A stretch of DNA of 11,634 nt, taken from contig JAUJMB010000044.1 of the NCBI GenBank assembly GCA_030447045.1, forward strand, positions 1 to 11,634, in the 5' to 3' direction. Below the pieces are notes generated by a model that saw only the letters and a list, made by a program, of their open reading frames with translations, searched no databases and was not told the DNA's origin. Of the stretch, positions 1 through 6,116 are shown in pieces. The position numbers were made by a program, and so were the translations under genes. Positions within the stretch are counted from its first letter, which is position 1. Each line of letters starts with the position of its first letter. Source of the DNA: Rubrobacteraceae bacterium (lineage in GTDB: Bacteria > Actinomycetota > Rubrobacteria > Rubrobacterales > Rubrobacteraceae).

Positions 1-818
1 CGGAGATGGGCGTCTTCCAGCCTTTCTGCCGCAACCACACCGCCATAGGCACCCGACGCCAGGAGCCGTGGGCCTTCGGCGAGCCTTACGAGTCGGTGTG
101 CCGCGAGATGATCAAGCTCAGGCAGCGCCTCCTCCCCTACCTCTACACACTCTTCGAGGAATGCCACGGCACCGGCGCGCCGATCTTGCGTCCCCTCCTT
201 TTCGAGTACCCGGAGGACGAGACGACCTACACGGCCGACGACGAGTTCCTCCTCGGCGACGCCCTCCTCGTCGCCCCCGTCTCTCGCCCCGGCATCGAGC
301 ACCGCCACGTATACCTGCCAGAGGGCGCCTGGTCCCACTTCTGGACCGGCGAACGCCTCGACGGCCCGGCGCACGTCCTCGCCCACGCCCCTCTGGGCGA
401 GCCCGCCGTCTACCTCAAGGCGAACACCCCGCTCCCGATGGGGCCGGACGCCGCCCACACCGGCGAGGGGACGACCGACCCCCTGACCTTGCGGGTTTAT
501 CCCGCCGCCGGCGCGGCCCCGGGATCTACCTCCCTCTACGAGGACGCCGGCGACGGCTTCGGCCACGAGAACGGGGAGTTCGCCCGACGCGAGATCTCCT
601 GCGAAGCGTCGGAAGACCGCGTGACCGTCCGCTTCGGGGCGCGCGAGGGCTCGTTCGCGCCGCGGAGGGAGACGGTCTTTCTGGAGCTGCGCGGGGTCGG
701 GTCGGCGCGGAGCGTCTCCGTGGACGGCGAGGATGCGGGATCGACCACCACGGAGAACGGCCTCGTGGTGACCCTACCGGAGACGGGCGCGGAGGCCACG
801 GTGGAGGTGGTCCTGTAG
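1..818 (+). CDS. Glycoside hydrolase family 31 (alpha-glucosidase/alpha-xylosidase type), C-terminal part
   Basis: The 5' end lies outside the window; the open frame enters at base 3 and has no start here. GH31 enzymes hydrolyse terminal alpha-glycosidic bonds. Numbering from the Met at base 6, the visible part carries the end of the catalytic barrel: GVFQPFCRNH (residues 2-11), QEPW (19-22), RLLPYLYTLFEE (41-52) and FLLGDALLVAPV (81-92), all typical of the family. Next come the C-terminal beta domains, VYLPEGAWSHFWTG (102-115) and a DUF5110-like segment with LRVYPAAG and SLYEDAGDGFGHENGEFARR (about 162-195). The catalytic nucleophile and acid/base aspartates lie upstream, so substrate specificity cannot be judged. 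The stop is TAG at 816-818, 13 nt before the next gene on the same strand, which suggests co-transcription. No signal peptide can be assessed. Confidence 0.93.
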   Translation, partial: EMGVFQPFCRNHTAIGTRRQEPWAFGEPYESVCREMIKLRQRLLPYLYTLFEECHGTGAPILRPLLFEYPEDETTYTADDEFLLGDALLVAPVSRPGIEHRHVYLPEGAWSHFWTGERLDGPAHVLAHAPLGEPAVYLKANTPLPMGPDAAHTGEGTTDPLTLRVYPAAGAAPGSTSLYEDAGDGFGHENGEFARREISCEASEDRVTVRFGAREGSFAPRRETVFLELRGVGSARSVSVDGEDAGSTTTENGLVVTLPETGAEATVEVVL

Positions 819-831
819 CGAGGGTCGGGGA

Positions 832-1725
832 TTGCGGCGGATGTTCCGTACGGCCCTGATCCTGCTCGGCTGCCTGGCGGCCGGGTACCTGGGCCTCTGC
901 CTGCTCGTCGTCTTTAAGATGACCGCCGCGAGACCCAAGGCGCCGGAGGCCACGCCCGCCAACGCCGGCCTCGGCTACGAGGAGGTCTGGCTCGCGAGCA
1001 CCGACAGCGTGCGGCTGAAAGGGTGGTGGGTCCCGGCCGGGGAATCCCGCCGGGCCGCGGTCCTCGTCCACGGGTGGGGCGGGGACAAGTCCGACGAGCA
1101 CGTCCTCAAGACCCTGCCCGTCTACCACCGCGAGGGCTACAACGTGCTCGTGATCGACCTCAGGGCGCACGGGGAATCCGGCGGGGGGCGCCGCACGCTC
1201 GGCTACCGCGAGACGCGGGACGCTTTAGGCGCGCTCCTCTGGCTCGAAAAGCGCGGCTACCGGCCCGAAGACACCGTGCTCCACGGGTGGTCGATGGGCG
1301 GGACGACCGTGGTGCGGGCGGCGCCGGGGACGGGGGTCGCCGCGGTCGTGGAGGAGGCGGGCTACGCCGACCTTCCGCGCCTGCTCGGGATCGCCATACC
1401 CAAGATCGCCAACCTGCCGCGCCCCTTCGTGCCTGGGGTCTTGCTGGCGGGCCGGCTCTGGCCGGACTTCGATCCCTGGTCCGTCGAGCCGGCCCGAGAG
1501 GCCTCCGAGCTCTGGAGAGAGGGCGTGCCGCTCTTCGTCATCCACTCGACCCAAGACGACGTCATCCCCGTCGAGCACGCCAAGATGTTCGCCGCGGCGC
1601 ACCCGAAAGCCAGGGTCTGGATACTCCGGGACCTCGACCACGTCGAGGCCTTCGCCCACCCCGAGTACGAAGGGAGGCTGCGGTCCTTTCTCCGAGAATC
1701 CAGAAGAGAAGACCCCGGGCGGTGA
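832..1725 (+). CDS. Membrane-anchored alpha/beta hydrolase (serine hydrolase)
   Basis: This 297-aa protein is an alpha/beta-hydrolase fold enzyme, probably an esterase or peptidase-like hydrolase of unknown substrate. Residues about 7-29 (ALILLGCLAAGYLGLCLLVV) form one hydrophobic helix with an arginine-rich N-terminus, so the catalytic domain is probably tethered outside the membrane. The oxyanion-hole motif is HGWGG (80-84). The nucleophile elbow GWSMGG puts Ser at 154. The acid is probably Asp242 or Asp243 in STQDDVIPVEH, and the catalytic His is 270 in DLDHVEAF. The start is taken as TTG at 832 because GAGGG at 820-824 lies 7 nt upstream; an ATG at 841 is an equally plausible start that shortens the protein by three residues. 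It follows the GH31 gene by 13 nt. Nothing in the sequence ties it to sugar metabolism beyond that proximity. Confidence 0.88.
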   Translation: MRRMFRTALILLGCLAAGYLGLCLLVVFKMTAARPKAPEATPANAGLGYEEVWLASTDSVRLKGWWVPAGESRRAAVLVHGWGGDKSDEHVLKTLPVYHREGYNVLVIDLRAHGESGGGRRTLGYRETRDALGALLWLEKRGYRPEDTVLHGWSMGGTTVVRAAPGTGVAAVVEEAGYADLPRLLGIAIPKIANLPRPFVPGVLLAGRLWPDFDPWSVEPAREASELWREGVPLFVIHSTQDDVIPVEHAKMFAAAHPKARVWILRDLDHVEAFAHPEYEGRLRSFLRESRREDPGR

Positions 1726-1879
1726 AGCAGCCTCCGCGGTGAGGCCCGACCCCTCCGCCGCGGATATATCGACGCCCGACGGCCGAACCTCTTCTAGCCC
1801 GGGGCCGCCCGCGGGGTGGTGCCGGCAACCCCTCCGCGATGGAACCTACGAGGGTGGACGCCCAGAACCCGTACCCCCG

Positions 1880-2535
1880 CTATCGGGCGCCGATCAAGGC
1901 CCGCAGGTTCGGATCGGTGAAATCCGTCGCCACCATGAAGACGCCGGCCTCACGAAGTTTCTCCGGCCGCTGGGTGGAGGCGATGCCGACGGTGGGGATG
2001 CCGGCGCCGACGGCCGAGGCGATGCCGGAGACGGAGTCCTCGAAGGCCAGGGTCTCGTCGGGGTCCGCGCCGAGCTTTTCGAGGGCCGCGCGGTAGGGCT
2101 CCGGGTCCGGTTTCCCGGCCCGTACCTCCTCCGCCGGAACGACGGCGTCGAAAAAGTCCTCCAGCCGGAGGGCCGGTAGGACCGCGCCGACGTTCTCCTG
2201 CGGGGCGTTGGTGACGAGGCCGGTCCCGAACCCGAGCTCCTTGGCGCTTTTCAGGAAGTCCATGAGGCCGGGGAGGGGCTCCAGCTCCCCCGCGCGCTCG
2301 CGGAAGCTGGCCTCCTTGGTCTCGGAGATCTCGCGCCCCTCCCGCGCGGAGAGGTTCGGGAGCAAGTTCCCGACGATCTCGGCGTTGGCCCGTCCGCTGA
2401 TGTTCTCCCTGTAGAACACCTCGTCCACCTCTATGCCGTGGGGCATCAGGGCATCGACCCACGTCGGCAGGTGAACGAGTCCGTCTCGGCGAGGGTGCCG
2501 TCGAGGTCGAAGAGCAGGGTCCGGTACGGCCCGCC
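1880..2535 (-). pseudogene. HAD hydrolase (beta-phosphoglucomutase-like), frameshifted tandem duplicate
   Basis: The body (2446 down to 1880) is an in-frame HAD protein: cap region FYRENISGR, motif II LVTNAP, motif III GKPDPEPY and motif IV LAFEDSVSGIASA. The nucleophile motif LLFDLDGTLAETDS is encoded just upstream (about 2520-2479) but in another frame. Restoring one base near 2476/2477 gives a continuous reading through the expected HLPTWVDALMPHGI, so this is a one-base deletion. No ATG, GTG or TTG exists between the upstream gene's stop (2548-2550) and the nucleophile motif; the likely former start is GGG at 2532-2530, perhaps a mutated GTG. Without the N-terminal Asp motif the shorter frame cannot be catalytic. 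It is a clear paralogue of the gene immediately upstream on the same strand, sharing FEDSV, AGI.TVGI and DF.DP.L. Decay is my preferred reading; a base-calling error is the alternative. Confidence 0.82.
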
Positions 2536-2547
2536 TATAGCCGTCGC

Positions 2548-3198
2548 TCAGTCCCAGCCGAGAAAGTCGTAGAGGGCAGGATCCATGAAGTCCCCGACGA
2601 CGATCTCGACCCCGGCTTCGATGAGATCCTCGGGAGGATGGCCGGAGGTTATGCCCACGGTCCGGATGCCGGCCTCCACCGCCGAACGGACGCCGGTCAC
2701 GGAGTCCTCGAAGGCGACCACCTCTTCGGCCGAGAGGCCCAGTTCCTCGAGCGCCCGCTCGTAGGGCAGCGCGGCGGGCTTGTCTTCGGACGTGTCCCGC
2801 GGGTAGATGACGGGGCTGAAGGCGCCGTCAAGGCCGAGCGGCTGCAGGATCTCGCCGGCGTCCTCCACGTTGGAGTTGGTGACCAGGGCGAGGGGCAGGC
2901 CGCGCCGGCGCCCCGCCTCGATGAGGCCGCGCAGCCCCGGGAGGGGTCCGATCTCGCTCGACCGCTGCCGGGCGCGCAGCTCCTCCCTCTCGAGCAGCTC
3001 GTCCACCTCCTCGTCGGGGAGGTCGGGCAGGACGTCCTCGACGGCCTCCCTGTCGACCCGCCCGCTCAGCTTCTCCTCGTAGAGCTCGCGGGTCACCTCC
3101 ACCCCGTATGGACGCAGGATCTCGATCCAGTTCGGAAAATGGACGGCGTCGGTGTTCGAGAGGGTGCCGTCGAGATCGAATAGGAGCGCTTTTGGCAT
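2548..3198 (-). CDS. HAD-superfamily hydrolase, beta-phosphoglucomutase-like
   Basis: This 216-aa cytosolic protein is a subfamily I HAD phosphatase or phosphomutase with a helical cap. Visible motifs in order: motif I FDLDGTL with Asp8 (nucleophile) and Asp10 (acid/base), His20 in TDAVHFPNW, cap-domain KLSGR (43-47), motif II LVTNSN with Thr107, Lys140 in EDKPAALPYERAL, and motif IV FEDSVTGVRSA with Glu164 and Asp165. The layout matches beta-phosphoglucomutase and its sugar-phosphatase relatives; which reaction it performs cannot be settled from sequence. ATG at 3198 is preceded by AGGG a few nt upstream, and a perfect TATAAT lies just beyond. It stops 12 nt before the former start of a degraded paralogue, and 47 nt downstream of a small membrane-protein gene on the same strand. 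Length is normal for the family. Confidence 0.92.
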   Translation of the reverse strand: MPKALLFDLDGTLSNTDAVHFPNWIEILRPYGVEVTRELYEEKLSGRVDREAVEDVLPDLPDEEVDELLEREELRARQRSSEIGPLPGLRGLIEAGRRRGLPLALVTNSNVEDAGEILQPLGLDGAFSPVIYPRDTSEDKPAALPYERALEELGLSAEEVVAFEDSVTGVRSAVEAGIRTVGITSGHPPEDLIEAGVEIVVGDFMDPALYDFLGWD

Positions 3199-3208
3199 GA
3201 GACCCTGA

Positions 3209-3214
3209 ATTATA
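3209..3214 (-). promoter_or_regulatory. Candidate -10 box for the intact HAD gene
   Basis: The minus strand reads TATAAT here, a perfect sigma-70-type -10, in GC-rich surroundings. It ends 10 nt before the HAD start codon at 3198, so transcription from it would begin only about 4-5 nt before the ATG and give a nearly leaderless message. No good -35 is seen 16-18 nt upstream (that stretch is GC-rich). The AT-rich hexamer could be coincidental. Confidence 0.4.
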
Positions 3215-3245
3215 TGCGTTCGCCCGCCGCGCCGCTAGGGCGGTC

Positions 3246-3587
3246 CTACGTACCGTAGTAGAGGACGGCGTTCAGCGCGCGCGTCACGATCAGCAGCGCG
3301 CCGATGTACAGCAGGATGAAGAGGTGCCCCCGCTCCCGGTGTTTCCTCAGCGGGCTCGTCTTGTACTCGGCCATCGCCAAAAGCACGCCGATAGCGCACA
3401 GCCCCCACACCCAGTAGAACGCGAAGTACCGCGCGAAGTTGCCCGGATCCGGGTAGAGCGTCGCCCACGCGAACGCGCCCGTCACGAAGGCCGCCAGCGA
3501 GACGCTGAGGACGAACAGGACCTTGTTCGCCCGGCTCCTGCGAGCCCAGGCGAGCCATCTAGAAACCGCGTCGGTCGCGCCCTTCAC
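3246..3587 (-). CDS. Small three-helix membrane protein, unknown function
   Basis: I do not recognise the family. From GTG at 3587 the product is 113 aa. A basic N-terminus (WLAWARRSRANK) precedes three hydrophobic stretches: about 23-45 (VLFVLSVSLAAFVTGAFAWA), 56-77 (ARYFAFYWVWGLCAIGVLLAMA) and 90-110 (HLFILLYIGALLIVTRALNA). The loop between helices 2 and 3 is basic (KTSPLRKHRERGH). The same frame stays open to beyond 4400, but the upstream part is antisense to the MFS gene and has an implausible charged composition, so GTG at 3587 is the natural start. No convincing Shine-Dalgarno precedes it; TAATAT sits 7 nt upstream, which would suit a leaderless transcript. It is divergent from the MFS gene and 47 nt upstream of the HAD gene. 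Confidence 0.72.
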   Translation of the reverse strand: MKGATDAVSRWLAWARRSRANKVLFVLSVSLAAFVTGAFAWATLYPDPGNFARYFAFYWVWGLCAIGVLLAMAEYKTSPLRKHRERGHLFILLYIGALLIVTRALNAVLYYGT

Positions 3588-3668
3588 GATGGCTATATTA
3601 GCAGCCGGGCCCTCCGGCTCCGTGAAGCGCTTACCAGACGAAACGCTCTCCGGCAGTAGAATACCGCC
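3588..3668. promoter_or_regulatory. Divergent promoter region between membrane protein and MFS genes
   Basis: This 81-bp gap separates two divergent GTG starts. Each start has a -10-like hexamer close by and no clear ribosome-binding site: TAATAT on the minus strand (3600-3595, 7 nt before GTG 3587) and TAGAAT on the plus strand (3657-3662, 6 nt before GTG 3669). The symmetry suggests leaderless transcription of both genes. The -35 regions are weak (TTACCA at 3631-3636 is 20 nt from TAGAAT), so confidence is low. Confidence 0.35.
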
Positions 3669-4820
3669 GTGCGACGACTCCTTGCCCTCTGCTGCGCCAT
3701 CGTCCTGGTGGACACCATCTTCTACGCCGCCCTGACCCCGCTCGTCCCGTACTTCAACGAGCAGTTCGGCCTCTCCAAGTCCGCCGTCGGCCTGCTCGGC
3801 GGCGCGTTTGGGGCCGGGGTGCTGGTTGGCGCGGCGCCCGGCGGCTACCTGGCCTCGCGCGCGGGGGTCAGGCCCGCCGCCCTCTTCGGGCTGGCCCTGA
3901 TGAGCCTCACGAGCGTCGGCTTCGCGCTGGCGGACGAGACCTGGCTGCTCGTCCTCACGCGGTTCGTCGGCGGGTTCGGGAGCGCTCTGTCGTGGGTGGC
4001 GGCGTTCACGTGGCTCGTGGCCCGGGCGCCCGAGGAGCGGCGCGGAGAGCTGATCGGGGTGATGCTGAGCGCCGCCGTGGTCGGCGCCCTCCTCGGACCC
4101 GCCTTCGGCAGCGTCGCGGCCATCCTCGGCCTCGTCCCGACCTTCGCGGCCGTCGCGGTGGCCGGCGGCGTCATCGCCCTCTGGGCCGCCGTCGAGCCCG
4201 CGCCCGCGCCCACGGGCGGGGGGTCCCTCGTCGGGGCGCTCCGGACCGTCCGGAGGCCGGCGCTCCTCACGGGCCTCTGGTTTATCGGGCTCTCGCCCCT
4301 CCTGTTCTCCGCGCTGGCCGTGCTCGTCCCGCTGGACCTCGCGGCCGTCGGGTGGGGGGCGGCGGCCGTCGGGACGGTCTTCCTCGTGAGCGCGGGCTTC
4401 GAGACCGTGGTCCACCCGCTGCTCGGGCGCTGGACGGACCGCAGCGGCTACCGGCCGCCCGTGGTCGCGGGCCTGTTCCTCTCGATGGGGATACTCGCGG
4501 TGCTGGCCTGGGCCGTGAACCCGTGGCTCGTGGCGCTCCTCGTCGTGCTCGCCGGCGGGGCTTTCAACGCCCCCCTCGTGCCGGGAACGGCGCTCTTCTC
4601 CCGCGGCACCGATAAGGCTGGCCTCGACCAGGCCGTCGCCTTCGCCATAACCAACTTCGCCTGGGCCTCGGGCTACGCCGTCGGCTCCCCCCTCGGCGGT
4701 TTTCTGGCCGACCTCGGGGGCGACGCGCTCTCTTACTTTTTTCTGATGGGCGTCTGCGCGCTGACCCTGGTGGTGGTGCGGCGGGTGGCGCGCGCAGAGG
4801 TTTTGGGCTTCACACCCTAG
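3669..4820 (+). CDS. Major facilitator superfamily transporter (DHA1-like)
   Basis: A 383-aa, very hydrophobic inner-membrane protein with about 12 helices and short termini, typical of 12-helix MFS carriers driven by proton exchange. Motif A follows helix 2 (GGYLASRAGVRPA, 58-70) and recurs in the second half (GRWTDRSGYRP, 253-263), showing the internal two-fold repeat. A motif-C-like run in helix 5 (VVGALLGPAFGS, 137-148) is associated with antiporters, so drug or metabolite efflux is more likely than uptake; the substrate is unknown. The GTG at 3669 gives a normal N-terminus leading directly into helix 1 (LLALCCAIVLVDTIFYAALTP), but there is no good RBS. It is divergent from the small membrane protein and lies 86 nt upstream of the glutathione transferase gene, which has its own RBS and probable promoter. 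Confidence 0.9.
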   Translation: MRRLLALCCAIVLVDTIFYAALTPLVPYFNEQFGLSKSAVGLLGGAFGAGVLVGAAPGGYLASRAGVRPAALFGLALMSLTSVGFALADETWLLVLTRFVGGFGSALSWVAAFTWLVARAPEERRGELIGVMLSAAVVGALLGPAFGSVAAILGLVPTFAAVAVAGGVIALWAAVEPAPAPTGGGSLVGALRTVRRPALLTGLWFIGLSPLLFSALAVLVPLDLAAVGWGAAAVGTVFLVSAGFETVVHPLLGRWTDRSGYRPPVVAGLFLSMGILAVLAWAVNPWLVALLVVLAGGAFNAPLVPGTALFSRGTDKAGLDQAVAFAITNFAWASGYAVGSPLGGFLADLGGDALSYFFLMGVCALTLVVVRRVARAEVLGFTP

Positions 4821-4840
4821 GGGCGGGGTTTGGGAACGGG

Positions 4841-4872
4841 TTTACTTCGGCGGGCCGAATCTCTCATATACT
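4841..4872 (+). promoter_or_regulatory. Candidate promoter for the glutathione transferase gene
   Basis: TTTACT at 4841-4846 resembles a -35. CATATA (4865-4870) or the overlapping TATACT (4867-4872) could be the -10, with spacing of 18 or 20 nt. The block is the only AT-rich patch between the MFS stop and GTG 4907. A GGAG at 4897-4900, 6 nt before the GTG, is a good ribosome-binding site. Confidence 0.4.
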
Positions 4873-4906
4873 CTAGAGCGTCTATACGCCACGAACGGAG
4901 AAGAAC

Positions 4907-5605
4907 GTGCCGAGTCCCATCGACCTCTACTACTGGCCCACGCCGAACGGGTGGAAGGCTTCGATCTTTCTGGAAGAACTAGGGTTGCCCTACGAGGTGA
5001 AGCCCGTCAACATCGCGGCCGGCGACCAGTTCGAGCCGGAATTCCTCAAGATCAGCCCGAACAACAAGATGCCGGCGATCGTGGACCCCGAGGGGCCCGA
5101 CGGCGAGCCCATCTCCGTCTTCGAGTCCGGGGCCATCCTGATCTACCTCGCCGAGAAGACCGGCCGCTTCCTCCCCACCGACCCCCGCGGGCGGTACCGC
5201 GTGCTGGAGTGGCTGATGTTCCAGATGGGCTCGGTGGGCCCGATGCTCGGGCAGGCCCACCACTTCCGCCAGTACGCCCCGGAGACCATTCCCTACGCCA
5301 TCGAGCGCTACACCGACGAGGCGGCCAGGATCTACCGCGTGATAGACCGGCGCCTCGCCGAGTCCGAGTACATAGCCGCCGACGACTACACCATTGCAGA
5401 CGTCGCCGTCTTCCCGTGGCTCGTGCCCCACGAGAATCAGGGCCAGGACCCGGCCGACTACCCGAACCTCAACCGCTGGTACGAGGCCGTGGAGGCACGC
5501 CCGGCCGTCCAGCGCGGCCTCGAACTCTTCGCCGAACAGCGCCGCCAGCTCAACCGCGACATGGACGAGCAGACCCGCCAGACCCTCTTCGGCAACAAGA
5601 GGTAG
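4907..5605 (+). CDS. yfcG: YfcG/YghU-like glutathione S-transferase (disulfide-bond oxidoreductase)
   Basis: This 232-aa protein closely follows the Nu-class glutathione transferases YfcG and YghU of E. coli, cytosolic dimers that bind glutathione or its disulfide and act as disulfide reductases. The N-terminal thioredoxin-like domain has PTPNG (11-15; Thr12 and Asn14 match the residues used for thiol chemistry), SPNNKMPAIVD (50-60, with the cis-Pro) and FESGAILIYLAEKTG (72-86). The helical domain carries GPMLGQAHHF and ETIPYAIERY, a YfcG hallmark stretch, then DDYTIADVAVFPW. The GTG start is fixed by GGAG 6 nt upstream. A glutathione enzyme is noteworthy because most actinobacteria use mycothiol; from memory, Rubrobacter species have been reported to make glutathione. 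The closing TAG lies 20 bp before a repeat-derived hairpin, convergent with the GlcG-like gene. The symbol is by homology only. Confidence 0.93.
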   Translation: MPSPIDLYYWPTPNGWKASIFLEELGLPYEVKPVNIAAGDQFEPEFLKISPNNKMPAIVDPEGPDGEPISVFESGAILIYLAEKTGRFLPTDPRGRYRVLEWLMFQMGSVGPMLGQAHHFRQYAPETIPYAIERYTDEAARIYRVIDRRLAESEYIAADDYTIADVAVFPWLVPHENQGQDPADYPNLNRWYEAVEARPAVQRGLELFAEQRRQLNRDMDEQTRQTLFGNKR

Positions 5606-5625
5606 GCCGGCGCGGAGCTCCGGCC

Positions 5626-5706
5626 GCTGTCAGCCATCAGCCCGCTCCGGCCCTCGCTCTCGGCGGTCAGCTTTTGGTTTTTGCTGAAAGCTGACCGCTC
5701 TAAAAA
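5626..5706. repeat. Heptamer-repeat element forming a perfect 12-bp hairpin between convergent genes
   Basis: Two 7-bp units (GCTGTCA, GCCATCA; 5626-5639) are followed by GCGGTCAGCTTT (5663-5674), whose exact reverse complement AAAGCTGACCGC is at 5687-5698. The loop is 12 nt. The right arm runs into CTAAAAA, so the minus-strand stop codon of the GlcG-like gene (5702-5700) touches the element. It lies between the 3' ends of two convergent genes and could terminate or protect both transcripts, but neither strand has a T-run directly after the stem, so a classic intrinsic terminator is not shown. The units match those at 10191-10381. Confidence 0.75.
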
Positions 5707-6101
5707 GCTGCGGCGCCGGCTTCGGCGACCTCCTGGTCCTGGTCCACGGTCCCGGTGCTGACGCCTATGGCGCCGACTATCTCGCCGCCGCGCCGCAGCG
5801 GTATGCCGCCGGCGAAGATGACCAGCCGGCCGCCGTGGGCGTCGCTGAGGCCGAAGAGCTCCTGGCCGGACTGCGTCAGCGAGTTCAGTGCCTTGGTCTC
5901 GGTCTGGAAGGCGATCGAGGTGTAGGCCTTGTTGATCGATATGTAGATGCTCCCGATGAACGCGCCGTCCATGCGGACGTGGGACTTAAGGTGTCCCCCC
6001 GCGTCCACGACGGCTATGTCCATCGGGCAGCCGATCTCCTTCGCCTTCTCCTCGGCCGCGGCTATTACCCGGCGCGCGTCCTCGAGCGTTATGGTCTCCA
6101 C
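5700..6101 (-). CDS. GlcG/HbpS family (DUF336) heme-binding-like protein
   Basis: A 133-aa single-domain protein covering the whole GlcG/HbpS fold. Family features in order: TITLEDARRVIAAAEEKAKEIG (helix), MDIAVVDAGGHLKSHVRMDGA (26-46), GSIYISINKAYTSIAFQ (50-66), then GGRLVIFAGGIPLRRGGEIVGAIGVSTGT and a C-terminal QDQEVAEAGAAAF. Members bind heme or act beside glycolate and other oxidative pathways; HbpS of Streptomyces is an extracellular redox sensor, but this protein has no signal peptide, so a cytosolic role is likely. The GTG start at 6101 is set by GGAG (complement of 6107-6110) 5 nt upstream. It begins 15 nt after the stop of the solute-binding protein, so the two are almost certainly co-transcribed. 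Its stop codon TAG is embedded at the border of the repeat hairpin. Biochemical role remains unassigned. Confidence 0.93.
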   Translation of the reverse strand: METITLEDARRVIAAAEEKAKEIGCPMDIAVVDAGGHLKSHVRMDGAFIGSIYISINKAYTSIAFQTETKALNSLTQSGQELFGLSDAHGGRLVIFAGGIPLRRGGEIVGAIGVSTGTVDQDQEVAEAGAAAF

Positions 6102-6116
6102 GTCTGCTCCTCTCCC

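Noticed and set aside
1726..1879. Possible terminator in the gap between convergent alpha/beta hydrolase and HAD genes
   Set aside because: Only GC palindromes such as CCGCGG and CCCGCGGG are visible; there is no stem followed by a T-run, so nothing can be called. I see no gene here either.
3588..4415. Upstream extension of the small membrane protein frame, opposite the MFS gene
   Set aside because: The extension is highly charged and low in complexity, and lies wholly antisense to a well-supported MFS gene; GTG 3587 is the sensible start.
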